From: Heritagella sp051881655
GTDB lineage: Bacteria; Bacillota; Clostridia; Oscillospirales; Acutalibacteraceae
Direction: 5' to 3'
NCBI GenBank assembly: GCA_051881655.1
Contig: JBJEQH010000080.1
Location: 1 to 14,682, forward strand
Length of the DNA: 14,682 nt
In this document: positions 6,856 to 14,393 of the stretch, in pieces
Position numbering within the stretch: position 1 is the first letter of the stretch
Layout: the number at the start of each line of letters is the position of its first letter
Program-made: the position numbers and the translations under genes
Notes under the pieces: model-generated
What the model was told of the DNA's origin: nothing
What the model saw: the letters and a program-made list of their open reading frames with translations, nothing else
Databases searched by the model: none

Positions 6856-7938
6856 ATGGACAAAAAAACACCGCTTTACGATCTCCATGTGGAACTGGGC
6901 GGCAAAATCGTCCCCTTCGGCGGGTTCCTGCTGCCGGTGCAGTATCCGGGCGGCATCATCGCCGAGCACAAGGCTGTGCGGGAGCAGGCCGGCATTTTTG
7001 ATGTCTCCCATATGGGAGAGGCCCTTTTAGAGGGGCCGGACGCGCTGAAAAATCTGAATGCCATCCTGACCAATCAGTTTGACAGCCTAAAAATCGGCGG
7101 CTGCCGGTACACGATTATGCTGTACGAGGACGGCGGGTGCGTGGATGACCTGATCGTTTACCGCATGGGCGAAGAGACCTTCTTCCTGGTGCTGAACGCG
7201 GCCAACGCCCAGAAGGACATCGCCTATATCCGCGAACACCTGACCGGCGAGGCCACCTTCACCGATCTGTGCGACAAAACGGCGCAGATCGCCCTGCAGG
7301 GCCCTCAGGCAAAGCCTATTCTCGCCAAACTGGCGGATGAGAGCGCTTTCCCCACCGGGTATTACACCTTTGTCAAGCACCTGCAGGTGGCCGGAGTGGA
7401 CTGCTTGTGCTCGCGCACCGGTTATACCGGTGAATTTGGGTACGAGCTGTACATGGCGCCGGAGCACGCGGAAACCGTTTTCCGTGCCCTGCTGGAAAAC
7501 GGGGCGGTTCCCTGCGGACTGGGTGCCCGCGATACTCTCCGTCTGGAGGCCGCCATGCCCCTTTACGGGCATGAGATCAACGAGGAAATTGATCCCCTGA
7601 CCGCCGGACTGGACTTCGCCGTAAAGATGGACAAGCCCTTTATCGGGCGTGATGCGCTGCTGAAAAAGGGAGAACCCACCCTGCACCGCGTGGGGCTGGA
7701 GGTGACCGGCCGGGGCGTTGTGCGCGAACACATGAAGGTATTCGCCGGGGAGGAAGAGATCGGCTTTACCACTTCCGGTACCTTCTGCCCCTATGTGAAC
7801 AAGGGCTGTGCCATGGCCTATGTACCCGCCGCGTACACGCAGCCAGGCACGGAGGTAGAGGTGGAGGTCCGCTCCCGCCGGGTTTCCTGCCGGGTAGTTC
7901 CCCTGCCTTTCTACAGCCGCACCCGCAAAAAATCCTGA
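6856..7938 (+). CDS. gcvT: Glycine cleavage system T protein (aminomethyltransferase)
   Basis: The 360-aa T protein takes the aminomethyl group from lipoyl-GcvH, releases ammonia and passes the one-carbon unit to tetrahydrofolate, giving 5,10-methylene-THF. The translation starts KKTPLYDLHVELGGKIVPFGG and has FDVSHMGE at about 48-55. It also has EDGGCVDDLIVYR at 91-103, with the folate-site acid expected at D97/D98, then GYTGEFGYEL, and DTLRLEAAMPLYGHE. Length is normal (about 360-375 aa). The ATG at 6856 is chosen over the in-frame GTG at 6844 because the latter lies within the ribosome binding site. It is the first gene behind the glycine riboswitch and is followed by a 61-nt AT-rich gap before gcvH, the largest gap within the operon. 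Confidence 0.97.
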   Translation: MDKKTPLYDLHVELGGKIVPFGGFLLPVQYPGGIIAEHKAVREQAGIFDVSHMGEALLEGPDALKNLNAILTNQFDSLKIGGCRYTIMLYEDGGCVDDLIVYRMGEETFFLVLNAANAQKDIAYIREHLTGEATFTDLCDKTAQIALQGPQAKPILAKLADESAFPTGYYTFVKHLQVAGVDCLCSRTGYTGEFGYELYMAPEHAETVFRALLENGAVPCGLGARDTLRLEAAMPLYGHEINEEIDPLTAGLDFAVKMDKPFIGRDALLKKGEPTLHRVGLEVTGRGVVREHMKVFAGEEEIGFTTSGTFCPYVNKGCAMAYVPAAYTQPGTEVEVEVRSRRVSCRVVPLPFYSRTRKKS

Positions 7939-7999
7939 TTCTTTTTTATAGCGAATTGAAAAAATTTTTCTTTTATGATTTTGCTTGGAGGTATCTGTT

Positions 8000-8386
8000 A
8001 TGAATTGCCCGAAAAACCTGAAATACGCCCGCTCCCATGAATATGTCGAGACCCTGGAAAACGGCCATGTGCGCATCGGTCTGTCCGATTACGCCCAGAG
8101 CGAACTGGGGGATCTGGTATTTGTCAACCTTCCCCAGGAAGGGGATACGGTTTCGGCCGGCGAGCCCTTTGCCGACGTGGAATCGGTAAAAGCGGTGGCC
8201 GATGTTCTCTCTCCCGTCTCCGGGACCGTGTGCGCCATCAATGAGGATCTGCTGGACAACCCGCAGCACATCAACGAGGATCCCTACAATGCCTGGTTCG
8301 CAGAAGTGGAAGTGGACGGCTATTCCGAGGATCTGATGGACAGCGATGCCTACGAGGCCTTCTGCGAAGAAGAAAAGAACGCCTGA
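8000..8386 (+). CDS. gcvH: Glycine cleavage system H protein (lipoyl carrier)
   Basis: The 128-aa H protein carries the lipoyl arm that shuttles the aminomethyl group and reducing equivalents between P, T and L proteins. The lipoylation site is the lysine in ESVKAVAD, K64 from the chosen start, the same position as in E. coli. Other family marks are HEYVE near residue 13, IGLSDYAQSELGDLVFVNLP at about 26-45, SPVSGTV and NPQHINEDPYNAWF. The start is the ATG at 8000, 8 nt after GGAGG (7987-7991); an in-frame TTG at 7985 overlaps that site and is rejected. It lies 30 nt before gcvPA. LplA, encoded four genes on in this order, is the probable source of its lipoyl group. Confidence 0.98.
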   Translation: MNCPKNLKYARSHEYVETLENGHVRIGLSDYAQSELGDLVFVNLPQEGDTVSAGEPFADVESVKAVADVLSPVSGTVCAINEDLLDNPQHINEDPYNAWFAEVEVDGYSEDLMDSDAYEAFCEEEKNA

Positions 8387-8416
8387 TATCGGCTTTTCCG
8401 GAAAGGATGATGAACC

Positions 8417-9733
8417 ATGGGAAGCTTTGTTCCCTCTACTCCCTCCCAGCGCCAGGCCATGCTGGAAGCGGTGGGGGTCCCCTCCTATGAGGGGCTGTAT
8501 GAGTCCGTCCCCCATTCCCTTCTGCTGAAAGAGGGAGAGCTGGCGGTTCCGGACGGGGTTTCGGAGCCGGAGGCCCTCCTCCATATGGAGGAGCTGGCCG
8601 GAAAAAACCAGGTGTTCCGCTCGGTATTCCGGGGGGCAGGGGCCTACCGCCACTACATTCCCGCCATTGTCAAACGGGTTACCCAGAAGGAACAGTTTTT
8701 GACGGCCTATACCCCCTATCAGGCCGAGATCAGCCAGGGGGTTCTGCAGTCCATTTTTGAGTACCAGACCATGATGTGCGAGCTGACCGGCATGGATGTC
8801 TCCAATGCATCGGTCTATGACGGTGCCGCCGCCGCCGCCGAAGCCGCCGCCATGTGCCGCGAGCGCCGCCGCACCGTGATCCTGATCTCCTCCGCCATGC
8901 ACCCGCAGGTGATCGAGACCGTGGAAACATATGCGTTTGGGGCCGGGTGCGAAGTCCGGCGCATTCCCCAAAAGAACGGGCGCACCGATCCCGATGCCCT
9001 GCAGGAACTGCTGGGGCCGGATACCGCCGGTGTGCTGTTTGCCCAGCCCAACTATTACGGCAATCTGGAACCCTGTGAGGAACTGATTGCCAAAGCGCAC
9101 GAAGCAGGGGCCAGGGCCGTGATGAGCGTGAATCCCATCGCCATGGGCCTGTTGAAAACGCCCGGCGAACTGGGCGCGGATATCGCCGTGGGCGAGGGCC
9201 AGCCCCTGGGGCTGCCCATGGGCTTCGGCGGCCCTTATCTCGGTTTTATGTGTGCCACCAAGGCCATGTTCCGCAAGCTTCCCGGCCGCATTGTAGGCGA
9301 GACGGTGGATCATGACGGACGGCGCTGCTATGTGCTGACTCTGCAGGCCAGAGAACAGCATATCCGCCGGGAAAAGGCCTCGTCCAACATCTGCTCCAAT
9401 GAGGCTCTCTGTGCCATGACCGCCGCCGTATATCTGGCGGCGCAGGGCCCGGATGGCCTGCAGCAAACGGCGCAGCTGTGCTACGATAAGGCGCACTATC
9501 TGTGCCGCGAACTGGAAAAAATCGGACTGACCCGCATTCATGACGGCCCCTTCTTCCACGAATTCGTAACCGCCTGTCCGGTGCCGGCCGAAACTCTTCT
9601 CTCCGCTTTGCAGGAAAAGGGTATTCTGGGCGGTCTGCCGGTAGAGGGCGGCATTCTGTGGTGCTGCACCGAACTGTGTACCAAGGGCCAGATGGATGAA
9701 GTGGTTTCCGTTTGTAAGGAGGTTTTGGCATGA
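8417..9733 (+). CDS. gcvPA: Glycine dehydrogenase (decarboxylating) subunit 1
   Basis: The 438-aa product is the N-terminal half of the split P protein, which decarboxylates glycine and loads the aminomethyl group onto lipoyl-GcvH. The start SFVPSTPSQRQAMLEAVG, the segment YRHYIPAIVKRV, the TAYTPYQAEISQGVLQSIFE region at about 95-115 and NASVYDGAAAAAEAA at about 131-145 are typical of GcvPA. This half lacks the PLP lysine, as expected, and works only as a complex with GcvPB. The ATG at 8417 follows an AGGATGA site. The stop overlaps the gcvPB start by 4 nt (ATGA), which should couple translation of the two partners. The five-GCC run at 8825-8839 encodes part of the conserved alanine-rich segment. 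Confidence 0.98.
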   Translation: MGSFVPSTPSQRQAMLEAVGVPSYEGLYESVPHSLLLKEGELAVPDGVSEPEALLHMEELAGKNQVFRSVFRGAGAYRHYIPAIVKRVTQKEQFLTAYTPYQAEISQGVLQSIFEYQTMMCELTGMDVSNASVYDGAAAAAEAAAMCRERRRTVILISSAMHPQVIETVETYAFGAGCEVRRIPQKNGRTDPDALQELLGPDTAGVLFAQPNYYGNLEPCEELIAKAHEAGARAVMSVNPIAMGLLKTPGELGADIAVGEGQPLGLPMGFGGPYLGFMCATKAMFRKLPGRIVGETVDHDGRRCYVLTLQAREQHIRREKASSNICSNEALCAMTAAVYLAAQGPDGLQQTAQLCYDKAHYLCRELEKIGLTRIHDGPFFHEFVTACPVPAETLLSALQEKGILGGLPVEGGILWCCTELCTKGQMDEVVSVCKEVLA

Positions 9734-11160
9734 AACTGATTTTTGAACGCAGTGTTCCCGGGCGCCGCTGCTCGGTGGTACCTGCCAGTGATGTGCCGGC
9801 CGCAGAACTGCCCCAGGAGCTGCGCCGCAAGGCCCCATTGCATCTGCCGGAATTAAGTGAAACCGACCTGTCCCGCCATTATACCGAGCTGGGCAAGCAG
9901 GTTTACGGGGTCAATGACGGTTTCTATCCGCTGGGCTCCTGTACCATGAAATACAACCCCTCTGTGAATGAAGAGGCCGCCTCGCTGCCGGGATTTACCG
10001 GCATTCATCCGCTGCAGCCCGCCGATACGGCGCAGGGCTGCCTGCAGGTGCTGTGGGAGGCGGAAAAGGCCCTGAATGAAGTGACCGGTATGCAGGGCAT
10101 GACCTTCCAGCCCGCCGCCGGTGCTCACGGAGAGTTCACCGGGCTGCTGCTGATCAAGGCCTATCATCAGTCCCGGGGGGATGCGGCCCGCACCAAAATC
10201 ATCGTGCCCGATTCCGCGCATGGGACCAACCCGGCCTCGGCAGTAATGGCGGGATTTGAAGTGGTGAACATTCCCTCGAATGCACAGGGCGGGGTGGATC
10301 TGGAAGCGCTGCGCGCGGCTGTCGGTGCAGACACCGCCGGTCTGATGCTTACCAATCCCAACACGCTGGGCATTTTTGACCCGAATATTCTGCAGATCAC
10401 CTCGATTGTCCATCAGGCCGGCGGCCTGTGCTATTATGACGGCGCCAACCTGAACGCCGTGATGGGTCATGCCCGCCCCGGCGACATGGGCTTTGATGTG
10501 ATTCACCTGAACCTGCACAAAACTTTCTCCACGCCCCATGGCGGCGGCGGTCCCGGTGCCGGTGCGGTGGGAGTAAAAGAGTCCCTGCTGCCGTTTTTGC
10601 CCGATGACCATGTGATCCGCACCGAAAACGGATGGGCCCTTCAAAAGGGGCCGCAGTCCATCGGACGTATCAAGGCTTTCGCCGGCAACTTCCTGGTAAT
10701 CGTCCGCGCGCTGTGCTATATCCATATGCTGGGCGGAAACGGGATGCGCGAGGCATCGGAGAACGCCGTGCTGAACGCCAACTACCTGCGCACGCTGCTT
10801 GCACCCCACTGCAAGGTGGCCACCGAGGGGCTGTGCATGCACGAATTTGTGCTGGATGTCTCCGATATCAAAAAGGAGACAGGGGTTTCGGCGATGGATA
10901 TCGCCAAAGCCATGCTGGATAAGGGGATGCACGCCCCCACCATGTACTTCCCGCTGATTGTCCACGAAGCCCTGATGTTCGAACCTACGGAAACTGAATC
11001 GAAGGAGACCCTGGATGAAGCGGGGGCTGTGGTGGCCGCCCTGCTGGACAGCGCCGCCGGGCATGCCGACGAATTGCACGCCGCACCGCAGCACACCCCC
11101 ATCAGCCGCCCCGATGAAGTGAATGCCGCCCGAAAACCCGTTTTGCGCTATACATTCTGA
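9730..11160 (+). CDS. gcvPB: Glycine dehydrogenase (decarboxylating) subunit 2
   Basis: The 476-aa product is the PLP-binding half of glycine decarboxylase. The PLP Schiff-base lysine is K264 in HLNLHKTFSTPHGGGGPGAG (259-278). Other marks are GVNDGFYPLGSCTMKYNP at about 59-76, the PDSAHGTNPASA segment, and YYDGANLNAVMG. Length and motif order are normal for GcvPB. The start ATG lies 7 nt after a strong AAGGAGG (9716-9722) inside gcvPA and overlaps its stop by 4 nt. The product pairs with GcvPA to form the P protein acting on lipoyl-GcvH. Confidence 0.98.
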   Translation: MKLIFERSVPGRRCSVVPASDVPAAELPQELRRKAPLHLPELSETDLSRHYTELGKQVYGVNDGFYPLGSCTMKYNPSVNEEAASLPGFTGIHPLQPADTAQGCLQVLWEAEKALNEVTGMQGMTFQPAAGAHGEFTGLLLIKAYHQSRGDAARTKIIVPDSAHGTNPASAVMAGFEVVNIPSNAQGGVDLEALRAAVGADTAGLMLTNPNTLGIFDPNILQITSIVHQAGGLCYYDGANLNAVMGHARPGDMGFDVIHLNLHKTFSTPHGGGGPGAGAVGVKESLLPFLPDDHVIRTENGWALQKGPQSIGRIKAFAGNFLVIVRALCYIHMLGGNGMREASENAVLNANYLRTLLAPHCKVATEGLCMHEFVLDVSDIKKETGVSAMDIAKAMLDKGMHAPTMYFPLIVHEALMFEPTETESKETLDEAGAVVAALLDSAAGHADELHAAPQHTPISRPDEVNAARKPVLRYTF

Positions 11161-11166
11161 TACTTT

Positions 11167-12171
11167 ATGATTACGAAACTGCTTGTTTGTCATTCCCCCC
11201 AAACCAATCCCTACTGGAATCTGGCCCTGGAGGAGTATCTTTTCGATACGGTCCCCCAGGGAACCTGCATTCTCTATCTGTGGCAGAACCGGAAAACGGT
11301 CGTCATCGGCCGCAACCAGAACAGCCGCAAGGAATGCCGTCTGGATGCCCTGGAGAGAGACGGCGGATTTCTGGCCCGCCGTCTCTCCGGAGGCGGGGCG
11401 GTTTTCCATGACCTGGGCAATCTGAATTTCACATTTCTGGTGCAGGACCCGGATTACCAGGTGCAAAAACAATTGTCCGTGATTCAGGCCGCCGTATGCC
11501 GTTTTCATCTGGAAGCCGAGATTTCCGGCCGGAACGATGTCACGGTGGACGGACGGAAATTCTCGGGAAATGCGTTTTATCAGAGCGGAAGCCGCCGCTA
11601 CCATCACGGCACGCTGCTTCTCTCCTGCGACACGGCGCAGATGGCCCGGTACCTGAACCCCGATCCCATTAAGCTGCAGGCCAAGGGCGTCTCCTCCGTG
11701 CGGTCGCGGGTGGTAAACCTGTGCGAGCTGGCGCCCTCCGTCACGGTCGAATCCATGAAGCAGGCCATGCGGCAGGCCTTTGAGGAAGTATACGGCCTTC
11801 CCTCCCGCTTCCTCTCCCTTCCCCCGGAGGAGGAGCTGGCCCCCCGGAAGGAGAAATTCGCTTCTTTCGCCTGGCGAATTGGTCAGGAACCGGCGTTTGC
11901 CTGGCAAGGGCCGAATGTGCGCTTTTCCTGGGGATGTGCCCAGCTGGGCATGGAGGTAACTGGCGGCGTGATCCAAAAAGCCGTGCTGTACACCGCCTCG
12001 ATGGATCCTTCTCTGGCAGAGGTCATCGGAAAGGTGCTGACCGGCGTTGTATTTTCTCCGGCGGCGGTCTGCGCAGCCCTGCGGGAGCAGGAAAGCGCCT
12101 ATCCGGAGCAGTCGCTTCCTTTACGGGAGCTGTCCGAGCTGTTTGCCGGTGGCGAGTTCCCCCACGAATAA
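11167..12171 (+). CDS. lplA: Lipoate-protein ligase A
   Basis: The 334-aa protein activates lipoate (or octanoate) with ATP and joins it to the lysine of lipoyl carriers, here most probably GcvH K64. It has the NPYWNLALEEYLF start at 14-26, the lipoate-binding RRLSGGGAVFHD at 71-82, and GRNDVTVDGRKFSGNAF at 121-137, with K131 as the counterpart of E. coli LplA K133. GVSSVRSRVVNL follows at 174-185. The length implies a full two-domain enzyme with a C-terminal accessory domain (about 260-334). The start lies only 6 nt after the gcvPB stop and no clear Shine-Dalgarno precedes it, so translation probably depends on coupling to gcvPB. No lipA or lipB is in the window, so lipoate scavenging is likely but not proven. 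Confidence 0.94.
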   Translation: MITKLLVCHSPQTNPYWNLALEEYLFDTVPQGTCILYLWQNRKTVVIGRNQNSRKECRLDALERDGGFLARRLSGGGAVFHDLGNLNFTFLVQDPDYQVQKQLSVIQAAVCRFHLEAEISGRNDVTVDGRKFSGNAFYQSGSRRYHHGTLLLSCDTAQMARYLNPDPIKLQAKGVSSVRSRVVNLCELAPSVTVESMKQAMRQAFEEVYGLPSRFLSLPPEEELAPRKEKFASFAWRIGQEPAFAWQGPNVRFSWGCAQLGMEVTGGVIQKAVLYTASMDPSLAEVIGKVLTGVVFSPAAVCAALREQESAYPEQSLPLRELSELFAGGEFPHE

Positions 12172-12199
12172 TTCCCCACAAGAAACCAAAGGAGGCATC

Positions 12200-13576
12200 A
12201 TGATGCCCGATCTGTTTGATTTGATTGTTATCGGCGGTGGTCCCGCCGGGTATACGGCGGCGTTGGAAGCCGCCTCCCTCTCCCGCTCGGTCCTGCTGAT
12301 TGAGAGGGACCAGCTGGGGGGCACCTGTCTGAACCGCGGCTGCATCCCCACCAAAGCCCTGCTCCGTTCGGCCGGGCTGTACCGGGAACTGCGGGAAGAG
12401 GGCGCTTCGCTGGGAGTGACGGCCGGGGAAACCGCCCCAACGGTCCCCTATGATTTTTCCGCCATGCATGCCCATGCGACCGAGGTGCGCAATACCCTGC
12501 GCAGCGGAATTGAAGGGCTGCTGCGCAGGGGAAAGGTCGAAGTAGTGACGGGAAGCGGCCTGGTACAGGATGATCACACCGTTCAGGTGGGCGACCGGAT
12601 CGTTACGGGGCAGCACATCCTTCTGGCCATGGGCTCCCAGCCGGCCTGCCCCCCGATTCCCGGTCTGGAGAACCCCGGCGTTGTGACCAGCGACGAGATG
12701 CTGACCGGCGAGGGAGTCGATTGCCGGCACCTGATCCTGATTGGCGGCGGTGTGATCGGGGTGGAATTTGCCCAAATCTACCGCGATCTGGGAAAAGAGG
12801 TCACCATTCTGGAGGCCATGCCCCGCCTGCTGCCCACCCTGGACCGGGAGTTTGGCCAGAGCCTGCAGATGAACCTGAAGAAACGGGGCTGTGAGATTTT
12901 CACCGGCGCCATGGTTCAGGGAATCGAAGCGGCGGCCGATGGAGCGGGCCTGTGCTGTATCTTTGCGGACAAAAAGGGAACCCAGCAGGTTACCGGCGAC
13001 TGCGTACTGGTCTGCACGGGGCGCCGCCCCTGCACCAAGGGCGCGTTCACCCCGGCTGTGGAGGAAGCCCTGCACCTGCAGCGCGGTTTTGTCCCCGTAA
13101 ATGAACGATACGAAACGGCCGTTCCCTCCATTCTGGCGGTGGGCGACCTGATTCTCGGCGGCATTCAGCTGGCCCACGCCGCTGAAGCACAGGCCAAAAA
13201 TGCTGTGCGGATGCTGTTCGGAACCGATCCGGCCAAAAACTGCACCATTATCCCCTCCTGCGTCTTCACCCAGCCGGAGATCGCCTGTGCCGGGCTGACG
13301 GCGGACGAAGCGAAAGAACAGGGAGTCGATGTGATTGTCCGGAAGAACCTGACCTCTGCCAACGGGAAAGCCCTGATTGAGGGGGCCGGCCGCGGGTTTG
13401 TCAAACTGGTTTACCGCAAAGAGGACGAGGTTTTGGTGGGGGCTCAGCTCTTGTGTCCCCACGCCGGTGAGATGATCGGCACGTTAACGGCCTGCATCAA
13501 CGCCGGGCTGACCCGTACCCAGATGGAAACCACCGTGTATCCCCACCCCACGGTCAGCGAGGCCATAATCCCCTGA
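12200..13576 (+). CDS. lpdA: Dihydrolipoyl dehydrogenase (L protein)
   Basis: The 458-aa flavoprotein reoxidises dihydrolipoyl-GcvH and passes electrons to NAD+, closing the glycine cleavage cycle. It shows the FAD loop GGGPAGYTA at 12-20, the redox disulfide GGTCLNRGCIPTKALL at 40-55 (C43 and C48), the NAD loop GGGVIGVEFA at about 185-194, and the catalytic pair H449/E454 in YPHPTVSEA. The protein ends only four residues after E454, a shorter tail than in many family members. No lipoyl domain is fused to it. Two ATGs are adjacent (12200 and 12203) after AAAGGAGG (12188-12194); either may be used, and 12203 has the more usual spacing. Open frame further upstream overlaps lplA and is not needed. 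It is the last gene of the gcv operon. Confidence 0.95.
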   Translation: MMPDLFDLIVIGGGPAGYTAALEAASLSRSVLLIERDQLGGTCLNRGCIPTKALLRSAGLYRELREEGASLGVTAGETAPTVPYDFSAMHAHATEVRNTLRSGIEGLLRRGKVEVVTGSGLVQDDHTVQVGDRIVTGQHILLAMGSQPACPPIPGLENPGVVTSDEMLTGEGVDCRHLILIGGGVIGVEFAQIYRDLGKEVTILEAMPRLLPTLDREFGQSLQMNLKKRGCEIFTGAMVQGIEAAADGAGLCCIFADKKGTQQVTGDCVLVCTGRRPCTKGAFTPAVEEALHLQRGFVPVNERYETAVPSILAVGDLILGGIQLAHAAEAQAKNAVRMLFGTDPAKNCTIIPSCVFTQPEIACAGLTADEAKEQGVDVIVRKNLTSANGKALIEGAGRGFVKLVYRKEDEVLVGAQLLCPHAGEMIGTLTACINAGLTRTQMETTVYPHPTVSEAIIP

Positions 13577-13632
13577 GACCCCTTCGCCGAGTCTTCCCCC
13601 CACGAAAAAGAAAAAGATAAGAAAGATAAAAG

Positions 13633-13662
13633 GAAAACGCACCCATCAAAGGGTGCGTTTTC
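13633..13662. terminator. Bidirectional intrinsic terminator between lpdA and kdpE
   Basis: GAAAACGCACCC (13633-13644) pairs perfectly with GGGTGCGTTTTC (13651-13662) around a 6-nt loop. On the plus strand the stem runs into TTTTCTTCTT and ends the gcv operon. On the minus strand it runs into TTTTCCTTTTATC and a long pyrimidine-rich tract (complement of 13604-13637), and can end the kdpDE transcript, whose stop is at 13692. Confidence 0.92.
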
Positions 13663-13691
13663 TTCTTGTCCGGTTATCGGGACGGTTTCCT

Positions 13692-14393
13692 TTACTCAAC
13701 CTTCATCATCCGGTATCCTACGCCGATATGCGTTTGGATATACTGCGGAGAATCGGGTGCCGCTTCCAGTTTCTTTCGCAGGGTGGCCATGAAGACGCGC
13801 AGGGATGCAATATCATTATCCCACGAGCTTCCCCATATTTTCTGGGTGAGAAACGTGTGGGTCAGAACCTTCCCCACATTTTGGGCCAGTACGCACAGCA
13901 GTTTATACTCAATCGGCGTCAGATGAAGCTCCTTCTCATTCAAATAAGCACATCCGGCCGCATAATTGATTCGCAGAGCGCCGTTGGTAAACACGGAACT
14001 TTGATTCTGATTTTCGCTCTGCATCATAGTCAGCCGCCGCTGGGTTACCCGAAGCCGGGCCAGCAATTCCTCCACGGAAAACGGTTTTGTCAGATAATCG
14101 TCCGCTCCGGCATCCAGCGCCTCGATTTTATCGGTATCCTCACTGCGGGCGCTGATCACCAGGATCGGCATATTCGACCAACTGCGGATTTTTCGGATCA
14201 CATCGACCCCATCCATATCCGGCAGACCCAGATCCAGCAGGACAATATCCGGATTGTGTGAGGACGCTTCAATAATAGCGGAAGCACCGTTTTGCGCGGT
14301 CAGAAAACGATATCCATGGGTCTGCAGAGTTGTCGTGATCAGATTCTTTACGGAGAGATCATCCTCCACGACTAAAATCAATGGTTTATTCAC
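13692..14393 (-). CDS. kdpE: KdpE-type response regulator
   Basis: The 233-aa protein is an OmpR-family regulator. Its receiver domain (about 1-120) has the acid pair E10/D11/D12, phospho-acceptor D54 in LLDLGLPDMDG, and K103 or so in YLTKPFS. The winged-helix DNA-binding domain (about 135-233) includes LTPIEYKLLCVLAQN and RVFMATLRKKLE and ends IGVGYRM. LGLPDMDG and the C-terminal helices match KdpE, which activates high-affinity K+ uptake genes. The start is GTG at 14393, preceded by AGGAGG; it overlaps the end of kdpD by 8 nt, so the pair is translationally coupled. The target kdpFABC genes are not in the window. An assignment to another OmpR subfamily is unlikely given the neighbour. Confidence 0.93.
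   Translation of the reverse strand: MNKPLILVVEDDLSVKNLITTTLQTHGYRFLTAQNGASAIIEASSHNPDIVLLDLGLPDMDGVDVIRKIRSWSNMPILVISARSEDTDKIEALDAGADDYLTKPFSVEELLARLRVTQRRLTMMQSENQNQSSVFTNGALRINYAAGCAYLNEKELHLTPIEYKLLCVLAQNVGKVLTHTFLTQKIWGSSWDNDIASLRVFMATLRKKLEAAPDSPQYIQTHIGVGYRMMKVE

Noticed and set aside
7939..7999. AT-rich gap between gcvT and gcvH (GAAAAAATTTTTC) as a promoter or terminator
   Set aside because: The pairing is AT only and there is no -35/-10 pair with proper spacing; it looks like an ordinary intra-operon spacer.
8825..8851. Run of GCC codons as a possible unstable trinucleotide repeat
   Set aside because: It encodes the alanine-rich segment next to YDGA that is conserved in GcvPA; short and interrupted by GAA.
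7973..9838. 621-codon open frame on the minus strand opposite gcvH and gcvPA
   Set aside because: It is a shadow of two fully recognisable genes, with no start signal or domain of its own.
9853..11976. 707-codon open frame on the minus strand opposite gcvPB and lplA
   Set aside because: Long but runs antisense across two intact genes and their junction; the histidine- and glycine-rich composition is typical of a reverse-frame shadow.
12047..12199. Upstream extension of lpdA into lplA
   Set aside because: The FAD-binding N-terminus begins directly after the ATGs at 12200/12203, which follow a strong AAAGGAGG.
12023..13462. 479-codon open frame on the minus strand opposite lpdA
   Set aside because: Shadow of the intact LpdA frame; no recognisable motif.
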